Shown here piece by piece: positions 48,641-59,115 of a DNA stretch of 64,000 bases (positions are counted from its first letter, which is position 1; every line of letters starts with the position of its first letter). The notes beneath the pieces are model-generated. The model saw nothing but the letters and a program-made list of their open reading frames with translations. It searched no databases and was not told where the DNA came from. The stretch is from assembly GCF_003070865.1 (NCBI RefSeq), contig NZ_CP026948.1, forward strand, positions 2,232,001 to 2,296,000, in the 5' to 3' direction. Made by a program: the position numbers and the translations under genes. The DNA is from Corynebacterium liangguodongii (GTDB lineage: Bacteria > Actinomycetota > Actinomycetes > Mycobacteriales > Mycobacteriaceae).

Positions 48641-49579
48641 ATGTCACTTTCGCACTACTCTCCGGACTTGGCGTGGGCTGTCGACGGCGACAGCCCACTG
48701 AGGGCCATCGCCATCTGGAAAGAGCACAGCGACGCCGCCTGTGAGGTCGCCGGGTGGCTGGGGAAATCCCTCCCCGTCACCGTCCAGGCGGTCGCGGCCG
48801 CCCCGTCGGCGTGGAAATCCGCCGCCTCGGGCGGGGGCAAAAAGGCGAAGAAGCTCCGGCGGGAAGCGGAGGCGCTTATCGCACAGGCCGAGGACTCACT
48901 GCAGGGATATCTCCCCGGTGCCCAGGTGGCGGGCACCGGGGCGCGCATTGTGGCGTCGTTAAGCGGCGCCCACTCGCTCGTTGAGGCCGTCGACGATTTC
49001 GACGCGGGCATGATCTTCGTCGACCACGAGGCCTATAAATCCAAGGGCATGCTTATCGACGCCACGGCGCGGCCCCTTGTGATCGCCCCGCGCGGCCCCA
49101 AGCTCTCCAAGAAGGGCGTCACCCGCGTGACCTATGTCTTCTTAGACCGCGACGGCTTCGCGCACGCCACCGGGCTCGCCGAGGCCGGGCGCCTCGCGGC
49201 CAGGATCGGGGTGCCGCTGCGTCTGCTGGCCGTGCTGCCGGAGTGCCTGACGGGGTCGGACTTCGACGCCAACATCAACAACCCGAAGGACACCGCCGCA
49301 TGGTTCGAAGAAGCCCTCGGCCAGCTTGACCTCGCGCGTGACCTCGTGTTCGAGGCTTCGGCCGGGACCGCCGAGGACCTCGACGTCGAGCTCGATGTCG
49401 CCTCGGGCCGCGGTTGGAAGCACGCCGTGAACTCCGTGAAGTGGAAAAAGGGCGATCTCGCATGCCTCGCGTTTCGTCCGAAAAACCAACTCAAGCGCGT
49501 CTTTAGCGGCCCCCTTACCTCTGAGTTCCTCCGCTACTGCCCCGCGCCGACGCTGATCGTGCCGCTGCCGACGGCCTAG
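48641..49579 (+). CDS. Divergent universal stress protein
   Basis: A 312-residue protein of two Usp-like domains. The Usp fold is suggested by strand VTYVFLDRDGF at the start of the second half and the ending PAPTLIVPLPTA, but the ATP motif G2XG9XG(S/T) is not preserved in either half, so nucleotide binding is doubtful. It follows the MarR gene on the same strand with its own promoter and dyad. It holds the word GCTTATCGACGCC at 49051. Confidence 0.75.
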   Translation: MSLSHYSPDLAWAVDGDSPLRAIAIWKEHSDAACEVAGWLGKSLPVTVQAVAAAPSAWKSAASGGGKKAKKLRREAEALIAQAEDSLQGYLPGAQVAGTGARIVASLSGAHSLVEAVDDFDAGMIFVDHEAYKSKGMLIDATARPLVIAPRGPKLSKKGVTRVTYVFLDRDGFAHATGLAEAGRLAARIGVPLRLLAVLPECLTGSDFDANINNPKDTAAWFEEALGQLDLARDLVFEASAGTAEDLDVELDVASGRGWKHAVNSVKWKKGDLACLAFRPKNQLKRVFSGPLTSEFLRYCPAPTLIVPLPTA

Positions 49580-49590
49580 GATCGGGCGGT

Positions 49591-50067
49591 ATGAGCACCA
49601 GCCACCCGGAGAACCTCCCCCACGCCTCCGTGGACCGCTACAACCGCCTGCCCCCGCAGCCGGAAACGCTCGACGACCTCGCGGCCGGGCCCGACCCCGT
49701 GGAGCTCCAGCGGCGCAACGCCGCCTCGACGCGGCAGGCGATCACATACGCCGCGGCCACGGTGGCCTCTACCCTGCTCGTCGGGTTCGCCCTCGGCCTG
49801 TTGTTCCGGCTGCGGGGTGGTCCGCTTTGCGACGCCGGGGAGGCCACCTGGCTGTGCACGCCCGGCGCGCGGACGTGGTGGGCGGCACTCGCATCGCTTC
49901 CTCCCATCGCCGGCCTGTTAGGGTGCGCGGTCATTATGGTGCGCAAGCTCAACCGCTACGAGCGTTGGGTCCCGTGGATGGGCGTGTTCTGGCTGCCCAT
50001 CGTGCCTTTTACGATGTGGTGGCTCACCGTGACCATCGGCATCATCGCGCTCGACGGCGCCTCCTAG
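49591..50067 (+). CDS. Conserved hypothetical membrane protein
   Basis: A 158-residue protein with about 50 polar N-terminal residues and three membrane helices ([60 protein letters not shown]). An extracytoplasmic loop holds two cysteines ([12 protein letters not shown]) that may form a disulfide. The family was not recognised. It starts 11 bases after the Usp gene, so both may share a transcript, and its stop overlaps that of the convergent trhO. Confidence 0.7.
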   Translation: MSTSHPENLPHASVDRYNRLPPQPETLDDLAAGPDPVELQRRNAASTRQAITYAAATVASTLLVGFALGLLFRLRGGPLCDAGEATWLCTPGARTWWAALASLPPIAGLLGCAVIMVRKLNRYERWVPWMGVFWLPIVPFTMWWLTVTIGIIALDGAS

Positions 50068-50966
50068 CTCGCGCCGGGCGCCCGGGCCTCCGTGCACCGC
50101 CCGCAGTAGGGGTTGCCCTCCCGGCACGCCGCGCAGCTGAGGTACTGGGCGCGGCACTGGGGCTCGTTGGCGCAGTTGTAGAAGTCGTTGGTCGCGCCCC
50201 CACAGTGCACGCAGTGCCCAAGCTGCACGAAATTGGGGTCGTTTGGGGCGCCGAACTCTGTGTGCATGCGCCCGTCGAAGACGTAGAGGGATCCTTCCCA
50301 CAGCCCGGAGTTGCCGTACTTCTCCCCGTAGCGCACGATCCCCCCGTCTATTTGGTAGACCTCGGTGAAACCCCGGTTGCGCATCAGGCTGGTGAGCACC
50401 TCGCAACGGATCCCGCCCGTGCAGTAGGACACCACGGGCTTGTCTTTCATCCAGTCGTACTTGCCGGAGTCCAGCTCGGCGACGAAATCGTGGGTGGTCT
50501 CCACCTCGGGAACGACAGCATGCCTAAACCGCCCGATTTCCGCCTCGCGGGCGTTGCGCCCGTCGAAGAAGACGACGTCTTCTCCGCGATCGCGCACGAG
50601 CTCGTGCACACCCTCGGGGCTGAGGTGCACCCCACCGCCGACGACACCGTGCTCATCGACCTTCAGCTCGCCCGGCACGCCGAAGGAGACGATTTCGTCG
50701 CGGGCTTTCACGCTCAGCTTGGGAAAGTCCTCCGCCGAGCCCTCGGACCACTTAAACTCCATGCCGCGGAAGTACTCGCGAGTCTTGCGCACGTAGGTTT
50801 TGCAGGATGCAAGCGCTCCCCCGACGGTGCCGTTGATGCCGTCGGGGGAGACGATAATGCGCCCGCGTAGGCCCAGGCCCTCGCACAAGTCCCGCTGCCA
50901 GAGGCGGACCGCCTCTGGCTCAGCGATGGGCTGGAACTTGTAGTAGAGCAGGATCTTGCTGGTCAT
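50064..50966 (-). CDS. trhO: tRNA uridine(34) hydroxylase, rhodanese type
   Basis: A 300-residue protein of the YceA/TrhO family, which makes 5-hydroxyuridine at tRNA position 34 from prephenate-dependent or oxygen-dependent chemistry. The N-terminal acylphosphatase-like domain ([35 protein letters not shown]) is followed by a rhodanese domain with the active Cys in [13 protein letters not shown], and a C-terminal Cys-rich end ([26 protein letters not shown]) likely to bind zinc. Confidence 0.9.
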   Translation of the reverse strand: MTSKILLYYKFQPIAEPEAVRLWQRDLCEGLGLRGRIIVSPDGINGTVGGALASCKTYVRKTREYFRGMEFKWSEGSAEDFPKLSVKARDEIVSFGVPGELKVDEHGVVGGGVHLSPEGVHELVRDRGEDVVFFDGRNAREAEIGRFRHAVVPEVETTHDFVAELDSGKYDWMKDKPVVSYCTGGIRCEVLTSLMRNRGFTEVYQIDGGIVRYGEKYGNSGLWEGSLYVFDGRMHTEFGAPNDPNFVQLGHCVHCGGATNDFYNCANEPQCRAQYLSCAACREGNPYCGRCTEARAPGAS

Positions 50967-50989
50967 GCCCCGTGATTGTAGTTCACGGC

Positions 50990-51868
50990 CTAGCCGACGA
51001 TGTTCCCGTCATCGTCGTAGGTGAAGAAGCCCTGGCCGGCCTCTTGACCAACGTGACCCTTCTCGATCATGCTGTCGACGAGAGCGCCGAAGTTCTTATA
51101 CCACTCGGCATCATTCGGGCGGGTCTCGCGGACGGCCTTGACGGTGCGCAGGCCGATCATGTCGATCGTCTCGAACGGCCCCATCGGTGATCCGGTGGAG
51201 TTGCGCCAGTCGAGGTCGACGTCCGCGGGCTCTGCTATATCGCTGCCGACGAGGTACATGCCCGCCTCAAGGAAAGGCACGAGGAGTGTGTTGAGAACGT
51301 AGCCTGGCTGTTCCTTCTTCAGCTTGATGGGAACCATCCCGATGCGCTCCGCGAACTCGCCGAGGATATCGACATAGGCCGGATCCGTGCCCTTATGCGG
51401 CATAACCTCAGCGGTGTTGTTCTTCCAGATGAGGTTGGCAAAGTGCAGCGCCAAGAACTGCTCCGCTCGCCCGGTCGCCTCGGCGAAATCGCTCGGCAGG
51501 AGGGTCGAGGTATTCGTCGCAAAGATCGCGCGTGCTGGGGCCGCCGCGCCGACCTTGGCCCATACCTCCCGCTTGATGGCGAGGTTCTCCGGCACGGCCT
51601 CGATCACCAGGTCGGCGTCGCGGACAGCCGCGGCGAGATCCGTGGTCAACGATAGGCGGCTGCGGCCCTCGGCCACCGCGCGCTCATCAATATCGTCTAC
51701 CTCGGCCGCAATCCGGTGGCCGAACTTGTCATAGCGTTGCGAGGCGGCCTCGACAGCCTCCTCGCTGATGTCCCAGGACACCACCTCGAACCCCCGGATC
51801 GCAGTCACCAGTGCGATCTGCGAACCCAACACGCCCGCGCCAAGCACGGCTACCTTGTTGATCTCCAT
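50990..51868 (-). CDS. 3-hydroxyacyl-CoA dehydrogenase (3-hydroxybutyryl-CoA dehydrogenase-like)
   Basis: A 292-residue NAD(P)-dependent enzyme: Rossmann motif [14 protein letters not shown] at the start, catalytic His in [23 protein letters not shown], and the C-terminal domain with [11 protein letters not shown] and [12 protein letters not shown]. It oxidises or forms 3-hydroxyacyl-CoA in short-chain fatty acid metabolism. ATG 51868 (MEINKVAV) was chosen over an upstream ATG. It stands alone, without thiolase or enoyl-CoA hydratase genes. Confidence 0.9.
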   Translation of the reverse strand: MEINKVAVLGAGVLGSQIALVTAIRGFEVVSWDISEEAVEAASQRYDKFGHRIAAEVDDIDERAVAEGRSRLSLTTDLAAAVRDADLVIEAVPENLAIKREVWAKVGAAAPARAIFATNTSTLLPSDFAEATGRAEQFLALHFANLIWKNNTAEVMPHKGTDPAYVDILGEFAERIGMVPIKLKKEQPGYVLNTLLVPFLEAGMYLVGSDIAEPADVDLDWRNSTGSPMGPFETIDMIGLRTVKAVRETRPNDAEWYKNFGALVDSMIEKGHVGQEAGQGFFTYDDDGNIVG

Positions 51869-51946
51869 GCCAGATAGCATACGTTCGCGTGCGCTCGCGC
51901 GCGGCCAAAACTGCCGCTAAAAACTGACGTGCGGCCGGGGCCCGGC

Positions 51947-53440
51947 CTACTTCTTGTGGTAGAGCGACTTCTTCCAGTACTTCGGCTCCGAGGTCACCAG
52001 CACACCGAGGTTGCGGAAGATGGTCTCGTCTACATTGCCGAGGATCGTCGTCGTGTGCGCGTCACAGCCGCGCAGTGCGGGCAGCTGCTCGAGGGCGCGC
52101 GCCGCGATGGGGTTGTTCGCCGCCGAGGACGACAACGCGATGAGCACCTCATCGGTGTGCAGGCGGGGGTTGGCCGACCCGAGGTAGGTGGTCTTGAGGG
52201 ACTGGATAGGCTCGATGGAGCTCGGCAGGAGCAGGTGGACGTCGTCAGGAATGCGCGCCAGCGCCTTGAGCGCGTTGAGCAGCACGGCAGCCGAGGGCCC
52301 CAACAGGTCGGAGGTCTTACCCGTGACAATGCGCCCGTCCGGCAGCTCAAGCGCGGCGCCCGGCTGGCCCGTGGCCGCCTCGACCTCCAGGGCCGGGGCG
52401 AGGACGCTGCGCATGGAGACGGTGAGGTCCGCCTTGCGCATGACGTTGGAGATGCGGTCGGAGAAGGTGGAGTCGCGGTCGCTGCGGCGCTCGTCGACGA
52501 GCTCCTTGAGGTAGCGGCGGATGATCTCCTGCTGCGCGGCGTGGCGGCAGGCCGCGTCGTCGGAGATGCAGTAGCCGGCCATGTTGACCCCCATGTCGGT
52601 CGGCGACTGGTATGGCTCCTCGCCCGTGACCTCCTTGAGCAGAGACTTCAGCAGCGGGAAGACCTCGACATCGCGGTTGTAGCTGGAGACCTTCTCGCCG
52701 TAGGCGTCGAGGTGGTACTGGTCGATGACGTTGATGTCGTCGAGGTCGGCGGTGGCGGCCTCGTAGGCGAGGTTCACCGGGTGTGACAGCGGCAGGTTCC
52801 AGATGGGGAAGGTCTCGAACTTCGCGTAACCTGCGGGGATGCCGCGCTTGTGCTCGTGGTAGATCTGGGACAGGCAGGTGGCTAGCTTGCCGGAACCGGG
52901 CCCCGGGGCCGTCATGACGATGAGGTCGCGCGTGGTCTCGGCGTAGTCGTTGAGGCCGAACCCTTCCTCGGAGACGATGCGCGCGGTCTCGTTGGGGTAG
53001 CCGGGGATGACGCGGTGGCGCGAGACCTTCAGGCCGAGGCGTTCGAGGCGCTCGACGAACGCTTCCGCCGGGGCGTTTCCAGGCTCGAGCTGCGTGACGA
53101 CGACATGGTCAACCATAAACCCGCGCTCACGGAAGACGTCGACAAGGCGAAGCACGTCGTCTTCGTACGTGATGCCGAGATCCGCGCGGATCTTCTGGCG
53201 CAGGATGTCCTGGGCGCTGACACACACCATGATCTCGACCTCATCTTTAATGCGCTCGAGCATGGCAATCTTGTTGTCGGGGGTGAAGCCGGGGAGGACC
53301 CGGGCGGCATGGTGGTCGTCGAAAAGCTTGCCGCCCATCTCCAGGTAGAGCTTGCCGCCGATGCCCGCGCGGCGCGCACTGATGTGCTCCGACTGCATCT
53401 CGATGTACTTCTGGCGGTCAAAGCCTCGTGTGTACGGCAC
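51947..53440 (-). CDS. DUF1846 family protein
   Basis: A 497-residue cytoplasmic protein, the usual length for DUF1846. Recognisable stretches are [67 protein letters not shown] (P-loop-like) and [20 protein letters not shown]. Structures show a nucleotide-binding fold, but the function is unknown. GTG 53440 is preceded by AAGGG. It lies 113 bases downstream of malate synthase on the same strand. Confidence 0.88.
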   Translation of the reverse strand: MPYTRGFDRQKYIEMQSEHISARRAGIGGKLYLEMGGKLFDDHHAARVLPGFTPDNKIAMLERIKDEVEIMVCVSAQDILRQKIRADLGITYEDDVLRLVDVFRERGFMVDHVVVTQLEPGNAPAEAFVERLERLGLKVSRHRVIPGYPNETARIVSEEGFGLNDYAETTRDLIVMTAPGPGSGKLATCLSQIYHEHKRGIPAGYAKFETFPIWNLPLSHPVNLAYEAATADLDDINVIDQYHLDAYGEKVSSYNRDVEVFPLLKSLLKEVTGEEPYQSPTDMGVNMAGYCISDDAACRHAAQQEIIRRYLKELVDERRSDRDSTFSDRISNVMRKADLTVSMRSVLAPALEVEAATGQPGAALELPDGRIVTGKTSDLLGPSAAVLLNALKALARIPDDVHLLLPSSIEPIQSLKTTYLGSANPRLHTDEVLIALSSSAANNPIAARALEQLPALRGCDAHTTTILGNVDETIFRNLGVLVTSEPKYWKKSLYHKK

Positions 53441-53553
53441 CCGGGAGCCCTTCTGTCTCGAACGAGAAATAACGCTTCTCCACTCTAGCGCGCGCACGCG
53501 CCCCCTCCCCGGAGGTGAGGTTTCCCCGGCGGGGTGGGGCGCCGCGGCCAGGG

Positions 53554-55761
53554 CTATGCCAGGCCGTTGACCTGCTTGAACTCGCGGCGACGAGCGTGCA
53601 GGATCGGCTCGGTGTAGCCGGACGGCGAGGTCGTGCCGTTCAAGATGAGATCCTTGGCGGCCTGGAAGCCGATGGACGCCTCGTAGTCCGCGGCCATCGG
53701 GCGGTACGCCGGGTCGCCCTCGTTCTGCTTGTCCACGACCTTGGCCATGCGCTCGAGGGATTCCACGACCTGCTCCTCGCTGACGATGCCGTGGACGAGC
53801 CAGTTGGCGAGGATCTGCGAGGAGATGCGCAGGGTGGCGCGGTCCTCCATGAGGTCGACGTCGTGGATGTCGGGCACCTTGGAGCAGCCGACGCCCTGCT
53901 CAACCCAGCGGATGACGTAGCCCAAGATCGACTGGCAGTTGTTGTCAACCTCCTCGCGCTTTTCCTCCTCCGACCAGATATCCCCCTCGGCCACAGGCAC
54001 CGTGAGGATGTCGGCGAGGCTATCGCGGCGACCCGCCGCACGCAGCTCGTCCTGCGTAGCCACGACATCGACCTGGTGGTAGTGCACGGCGTGGAGCGTC
54101 GCGCCGGTCGGGGAAGGCACCCACGCGGTGTTTGCGCCCTCCTTCGGCTGGCCAACCTTCTTCTCCACCATCGCGGCCATGTGCTCGGTCTCGGCCCACA
54201 TGCCCTTACCAATCTGGGCGCGGCCGGGCAGCCCGTGCTCGATGCCGGCGTCGACGTTGTTGTTCTCGTAGGCCTGCTTCCACGCCGCGGTCTGCAGGTC
54301 CGCCTTGCGCAGGAAGGGCCCGGCGTACATGGATGTGTGAATCTCGTCGCCGGTGCGGTCGAGGAAGCCGGTGTTGATGAACACGAGGCGGTCCGCGGCT
54401 GCGTCGATGCAGGCGTCGAGGTTGACGGTCGTGCGGCGCTCCTCATCCATCACGCCGACCTTGACGGTGTATTGCGGCAGACCGAAGATCTTCTCCACGC
54501 GGTCGAAGATCTCGTTGGTGAACGCGACCTCATCCGGGCCGTGCTGCTTCGGTTTGACGATGTACATCGAACCGGTGCGCGAGTTGCGGTGCGGGTTGTC
54601 CTCGCGCAGGCCCGGGATGGCGGCGGCGACGGTGATCAGCGCGTCAAGCAGGCCCTCGGGGACCTCTTCGCCGTCGACGAGGATCGCCGGGGTGGTCATG
54701 AGGTGGCCCACGTTACGGCACAGCATCATGGCGCGGCCGTGCAGGCGCACCTCGCCGCCGTCCTTGCCCGTGTAGAGCAGGTCGTCGGCCTGGACGCGCT
54801 CGAAGGACTTCTCGCCCTTGGTCACGGTCTCGGAGATATCGCCCTTGTTGAGCCCAAGCCACGTAGCGTACGCCGCAGCCTTGTCCGTGCCGTCGACGGC
54901 GGCGGCGGAGTCTTCGAAGTCCATGATCGAGCTCACCGCGGACTCGATGAGCAGGTCCTTGACGTGGGCCTTGTCGCCCTTGCCCACGGGGTGCTCCGGG
55001 TCGATCTGAATGAGGATGTGCAGCCCGTTGTGGCGCAGCACGATCGCGGTCGGGTCCACGATCTCACCCTGGTAGCCGACATAGAGCTCGGGGTCTTTGA
55101 GTGCGTAGTCTGCACCGCCCACGGTGGCACGGAAGGAGCCGGAGTCCACAGAGTACTTCTCGACGTCCGCGTGGCTCGCGCCATCAAGCGGCGCGGCCTG
55201 GTCGAGGAAGGTACGCGCCCAGGCGATGACCTTGTCCCCGCGCACGGGGTTGTAGCCCTTACCGGGCTCGGCCCCGCCGTCGGTGGGGATGACATCGGTG
55301 CCGTAGAGGGCGTCGTAAAGCGAGCCGAAGCGCGCGTTGGCGGCGTTGATGGCAAAGCGCGCGTTCGTAATCGGCACGACGAGCTGCGGCCCCGCGACCT
55401 CGGCGAACTCCGGATCGACGTTGGTGGTGCGGATCTCGGTCTCGCGCGGCTGGTCCACGAGGTAGCCGATCTGGCGCAGGAAGGACTCGTGCTCGGCGGG
55501 CTCGGGCCGGCCGGGGTTGGCCCGGTAGTACTCGTCGAGCTTGCGCTGAAGGTCCTCGCGGCGCCCCAGGAGGGCCTTGTTCTTCGGCGTGAGATCCGCG
55601 AAGAAGCTGGCCGCCTCGGCCCAGAACGTCTCGGCGTCCACGCCGATTTCGGGCAGGAGGGATTCGACGACGAAGTTATAGAGGGGCTTGGCCACCTGGA
55701 GGCCAGCGACTGCAACGCGCTCGGCTCGATCCTCCAGGCCTGCTGGTTGTGAAGTAGTCAT
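53554..55761 (-). CDS. aceB: Malate synthase G
   Basis: Condenses glyoxylate with acetyl-CoA to malate, the second step of the glyoxylate bypass. The 735-residue length is that of the G isoform. Visible motifs are [62 protein letters not shown] and [19 protein letters not shown] 55761 follows GGAAGCGCC. It is divergent from aceA with 425 bases between, as in C. glutamicum. Confidence 0.96.
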   Translation of the reverse strand: MTTSQPAGLEDRAERVAVAGLQVAKPLYNFVVESLLPEIGVDAETFWAEAASFFADLTPKNKALLGRREDLQRKLDEYYRANPGRPEPAEHESFLRQIGYLVDQPRETEIRTTNVDPEFAEVAGPQLVVPITNARFAINAANARFGSLYDALYGTDVIPTDGGAEPGKGYNPVRGDKVIAWARTFLDQAAPLDGASHADVEKYSVDSGSFRATVGGADYALKDPELYVGYQGEIVDPTAIVLRHNGLHILIQIDPEHPVGKGDKAHVKDLLIESAVSSIMDFEDSAAAVDGTDKAAAYATWLGLNKGDISETVTKGEKSFERVQADDLLYTGKDGGEVRLHGRAMMLCRNVGHLMTTPAILVDGEEVPEGLLDALITVAAAIPGLREDNPHRNSRTGSMYIVKPKQHGPDEVAFTNEIFDRVEKIFGLPQYTVKVGVMDEERRTTVNLDACIDAAADRLVFINTGFLDRTGDEIHTSMYAGPFLRKADLQTAAWKQAYENNNVDAGIEHGLPGRAQIGKGMWAETEHMAAMVEKKVGQPKEGANTAWVPSPTGATLHAVHYHQVDVVATQDELRAAGRRDSLADILTVPVAEGDIWSEEEKREEVDNNCQSILGYVIRWVEQGVGCSKVPDIHDVDLMEDRATLRISSQILANWLVHGIVSEEQVVESLERMAKVVDKQNEGDPAYRPMAADYEASIGFQAAKDLILNGTTSPSGYTEPILHARRREFKQVNGLA

Positions 55762-56186
55762 AGTAGGGCGCTTCCTTTCAGCGTGTGTTACTTCGGGCTT
55801 GCTCACCGAGGTTAGTGAGACGAGTCACGGAAGTCACGGGGCAGGAGCGGTGGGGCGGGAGCACTACCCCCGACCTTTTTGACTTGGCCGCGGCAAACGC
55901 GGATGTTTCACCGGTTCCTACCCCCCGCGGAGCTCCGCGCACGCACCCTCATAAATGCGCGCCTAACTGGCACAAAGCGCCGCGGCGGCCGCTCAAGGCC
56001 GGGGGATATCTTTGCAAACTTCGCAAAACTGGGCCGTCCCCCCGTACGAAACCTAACAGGGCGAAGATGTTGACGCAGATCACCCCCGTGGCAATACTGG
56101 AAGCAACATCACCCGTTGAAGTGTCTCACTTCACAACCGGTGTGATTAGCAACGAGCCACACAATTTCCCATCGAAAGGGGATAGC
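55762..56186. promoter_or_regulatory. aceB–aceA control region
   Basis: The gap between the divergent glyoxylate genes holds no gene. Two overlapping RamB-like sites are at 56006–56018 (ATATCTTTGCAAA) and 56015–56027 (CAAACTTCGCAAA), each with one mismatch to the RamB consensus [AC]A[AC][AT]CTTTGCAAA. A GlxR-like half-matched dyad AGTGA–6–TCACG is at 55814–55829. An aceA promoter candidate is TTGACG (56070–56075) – 17 – AATACT (56093–56098). Control by carbon source is therefore expected. Confidence 0.65.
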
Positions 56187-57482
56187 ATGACCACCAACAC
56201 AGGCAAGGCACGCACCGCAGCAGAGATCCAGAAGGACTGGGACGAAAACCCCCGCTGGGCTAACGTTCAGCGCGACTACACCGCCGAGCAGGTTGAGAAG
56301 CTGCAGGGCACTGTCGTTGAGGAGCACACTCTTGCACGCCGCGGCGCCGAGATCCTGTGGGAGGGCGTCAACCAGGGCAACGGCGAGTACATCCACGCCC
56401 TCGGCGCCCTGACCGGTAACCAGGCGGTCCAGCAGGTCCGCGGTGGCCTCAAGGCCGTCTACCTCTCCGGCTGGCAGGTCGCCGGCGACGCCAACCTGGC
56501 GGGCCACACCTACCCGGACCAGTCCCTCTACCCGGCCAACTCCGTTCCTAACGTTGTCCGCCGCATCAACAACGCGCTGCTGCGCGCCGACGAGATCGCC
56601 CGCGTCGAGGGCGACGACTCCATCGACAACTGGCTCGTCCCGATCGTCGCCGACGGCGAGGCCGGCTTCGGCGGCGCTCTCAACGTCTACGAGCTGCAGA
56701 AGGCCATGATCAACGCCGGCGCCGCCGGCACGCACTGGGAGGACCAGCTGGCCTCCGAGAAGAAGTGCGGCCACCTCGGCGGCAAGGTCCTCATCCCGAC
56801 CCAGCAGCACATCCGCACCCTGACCTCGGCTCGCCTGGCTGCCGACGTTGCCAACACCCCGACGGTCATCATCGCCCGCACCGACGCCGAGGCCGCCACC
56901 CTGATCACCTCCGACGTCGACGAGCGCGACCAGCAGTTCCTCACCGGCGAGAAGTCCGCCGAGGGCTACTACTACGTCAAGAACGGCATCGAGCCCTGCA
57001 TTGCACGTGCGAAGTCTTACGCTCCCTACGCTGACCTGATCTGGATGGAGACCGGCACCCCGGACCTCGAGCTGGCCAAGAAGTTCGCCGAGGGCGTCAA
57101 GTCCGAGTTCCCGGACCAGCTCCTGGCCTACAACTGCTCCCCGTCCTTCAACTGGTCCAAGCACCTCTCCCCGGAGGAGATCGCGAAGTTCCAGAAGGAA
57201 CTCGGCGCAATGGGCTTCGCCTTCCAGTTCATCACCCTGGCCGGCTTCCACGCCCTCAACTACGGCATGTTCGACCTGGCCCACGGCTACGCTCGCGAGG
57301 GCATGACCGCCTTCGTCGACCTGCAGAACCGCGAGTTCGCGGCCGCCGAGGAGCGCGGCTTCACCGCCGTGAAGCACCAGCGCGAGGTCGGCGCCGGCTA
57401 CTTCGACAACATCGCCACCACGGTTGACCCGAACACCTCCACCGCAGCCCTGAAGGGCTCCACCGAGGAGTCCCAGTTCTAA
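56187..57482 (+). CDS. aceA: Isocitrate lyase
   Basis: Cleaves isocitrate to succinate and glyoxylate. The 431-residue protein has the catalytic signature [13 protein letters not shown] near residue 190, [41 protein letters not shown] and YNCSPSFNW. Codon use is highly biased (AAG, CTG/CTC, CGC only), as for very abundant proteins. ATG 56187 follows GAAAGGGG. A strong terminator follows. Confidence 0.98.
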   Translation: MTTNTGKARTAAEIQKDWDENPRWANVQRDYTAEQVEKLQGTVVEEHTLARRGAEILWEGVNQGNGEYIHALGALTGNQAVQQVRGGLKAVYLSGWQVAGDANLAGHTYPDQSLYPANSVPNVVRRINNALLRADEIARVEGDDSIDNWLVPIVADGEAGFGGALNVYELQKAMINAGAAGTHWEDQLASEKKCGHLGGKVLIPTQQHIRTLTSARLAADVANTPTVIIARTDAEAATLITSDVDERDQQFLTGEKSAEGYYYVKNGIEPCIARAKSYAPYADLIWMETGTPDLELAKKFAEGVKSEFPDQLLAYNCSPSFNWSKHLSPEEIAKFQKELGAMGFAFQFITLAGFHALNYGMFDLAHGYAREGMTAFVDLQNREFAAAEERGFTAVKHQREVGAGYFDNIATTVDPNTSTAALKGSTEESQF

Positions 57483-57509
57483 GGGTCCTGCGCTAGTTCG
57501 CACCACCAT

Positions 57510-57544
57510 GTGAAGGGGAAGCCTGCCGAGGGCTTCCCCTTCAC
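57510..57544 (+). terminator. Terminator after aceA
   Basis: A perfect 14-bp stem (GTGAAGGGGAAGCC) with a 7-base loop, 28 bases after the aceA stop. The T-run is poor. Confidence 0.75.
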
Positions 57545-57589
57545 GCGTCCCCCCGATACCCCCCTTCCCTGCAAAAGGAGACCCCCGTC

Positions 57590-58084
57590 ATGACTTCGCC
57601 CATGGCAACAGCAGACATCGCCGACCTCTACGGCGACCAGGAACAGCTGGCTAGCTGCGATACCCAGTTCACCAACTACGGTGGCCACACCGAGTTCTGC
57701 GGCGAGATTGTCACCATCAAGTGCTTCCAGGACAACGGCCTGGTGAAAAAGACGCTGAACTCCCCCGGCAACGGCCGCGTCCTCGTCGTCGACGGACACG
57801 GCGGCCTGCACACCGCGCTCATGGGCGACATGATAGCCCAGGCCGGGGTGGACAACGGCTGGGCCGGGGTGGTCATCAACGGCGCGATCCGTGACTCCGC
57901 TGAGGTGGCGAAGATGCCGTTCGGCTGCAAGGCTCTTGGCACCAACCCCCGCAAGTCCAACAAGGACGGCGCCGGCGAGGTCAACGTCCAGGTCTCCTTC
58001 GGAGGCGTCGTGTTCCACCCGGGGCACTTTCTCTACGCGGATGCGGACGGCGTCGTCGTCACCGCCGAGCCCATAGACCAGTAA
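57590..58084 (+). CDS. rraA: RraA-family protein
   Basis: A 164-residue trimeric protein of the RraA/4-hydroxy-4-methyl-2-oxoglutarate aldolase family: [64 protein letters not shown]. In E. coli RraA inhibits RNase E, while close relatives are aldolases or oxaloacetate decarboxylases; the DxxxR(xxD) metal site here (GAIRD) would allow either. AAAAGGAG precedes ATG 57590. Confidence 0.9.
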   Translation: MTSPMATADIADLYGDQEQLASCDTQFTNYGGHTEFCGEIVTIKCFQDNGLVKKTLNSPGNGRVLVVDGHGGLHTALMGDMIAQAGVDNGWAGVVINGAIRDSAEVAKMPFGCKALGTNPRKSNKDGAGEVNVQVSFGGVVFHPGHFLYADADGVVVTAEPIDQ

Positions 58085-58094
58085 AGTAGGGCGA

Positions 58095-58889
58095 ATGCCC
58101 GAAGGCCACGTCATCCACCGGCTCGCCGCGCACCTCAACGAGAGGTTTCGCGGCGGGCCGCTGGCTATTTCCTCCCCGCAGGGCCGCTTCGACGCCACGC
58201 TTATCGACGCCTCCTCCCTCGCCCTCGCCGAAGCCCACGGCAAGCATTTGTTCTTAACCTTCTCGGGCGGCGAGATCGTCTACATCCACCTGGGCCTTAT
58301 CGGTTCACTGCGCTTCGAGCCAGCCGAGGACGTCTGGGGGCAGATCCGGCTGCGCCTCGTCGCCGGCGAAACGGCCGCCAACCTGCGCGGCCCGCAATTT
58401 TGCCGCTACGTCTCCCCCGCCGAGATGCAAGGCATCCTCGATCGCACGGGAGAGGACCCGCTGCGGGAGGACGCCTCGCCGGACGCCCTGTTTTCGCGCG
58501 TCCAGGCGTCGACACGCGCGATAGGCTCGCTCATGATGGACCAGAAGCTCTTCGCCGGGGTGGGCAACATCTACCGCGCCGAAGCGCTCTTCCGGCAGGG
58601 CGTTTCCCCGTTCCTGCCCGGCCGCGAGCTCTCGCGCGAGGAGTTTTTCGTTTTATGGGATGACCTGGTTCTTCTCATGCGCTACGGGTTCGAGCACGGC
58701 CGCATCGACACCGTGCGTGAGCAGCACACCCCGGAGGCGATGGGGCGCCCGCCCCGCAAGGACGACCACGGCGGCGAGGTCTACGTCTACCGCCGCGCCG
58801 GCGAGCCCTGCTTTGTGTGCGGCACGCCGGTCGCGGTGCGCAAAGTTGAGGGGCGCAACCTGTTCTGGTGCCCGGGTTGCCAGGGGTGA
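58095..58889 (+). CDS. Fpg/Nei-family DNA glycosylase
   Basis: A 264-residue base-excision repair enzyme. MPEGHVIHRLA supplies the catalytic Pro2 and Glu3 after removal of Met; the 'PEGH' form is typical of Nei1-type enzymes for oxidised pyrimidines. The helix–two-turn–helix (DQKLFAGVGNIYRAEALF) and the C-terminal zinc finger (CFVCGTPV...CPGCQ) are intact. It is 10 bases after rraA and may be cotranscribed. The word GCTTATCGACGCC occurs at 58199. Confidence 0.93.
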   Translation: MPEGHVIHRLAAHLNERFRGGPLAISSPQGRFDATLIDASSLALAEAHGKHLFLTFSGGEIVYIHLGLIGSLRFEPAEDVWGQIRLRLVAGETAANLRGPQFCRYVSPAEMQGILDRTGEDPLREDASPDALFSRVQASTRAIGSLMMDQKLFAGVGNIYRAEALFRQGVSPFLPGRELSREEFFVLWDDLVLLMRYGFEHGRIDTVREQHTPEAMGRPPRKDDHGGEVYVYRRAGEPCFVCGTPVAVRKVEGRNLFWCPGCQG

Positions 58890-58939
58890 GCGCGGGACCG
58901 GGGCGGGCGGAGGTGTTGAGGCCTAGCAGCTAAACCTCA

Positions 58940-59074
58940 CTACCGCCCCTGCTTGTAGATCTTGTACATCAGCACCGCGATCACCGCGAGTAGCGCCGGG
59001 ACGAGCAATCCCCCGACGATCCCGCCCGCAATCAGAAAGATTTCGGTAATACCAACACTCATGACCTTGACCAT
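58940..59074 (-). CDS. Small single-span membrane protein
   Basis: ATG 59074 gives 44 residues; ATG 59062 gives 40 (MSVGITEIFLIAGGIVGGLL followed by VPALLAVIAVLMYKIYKQGR). It has one long membrane helix and a positive tail, with good codon use. On the minus strand TATGGT ends seven bases before ATG 59062, so that start may be leaderless. It is too short for most gene finders; the function is unknown. It is divergent from nnr. Confidence 0.6.
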   Translation of the reverse strand: MVKVMSVGITEIFLIAGGIVGGLLVPALLAVIAVLMYKIYKQGR

Positions 59075-59115
59075 AAGTCAAACGCCTCGTGGTCCGCAGA
59101 CCTACAGTGGGTCCT

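Noticed and set aside
53515..55752. 745-codon plus-strand frame opposite malate synthase
   Set aside because: His/Asp/Val-rich shadow of aceB without homology.
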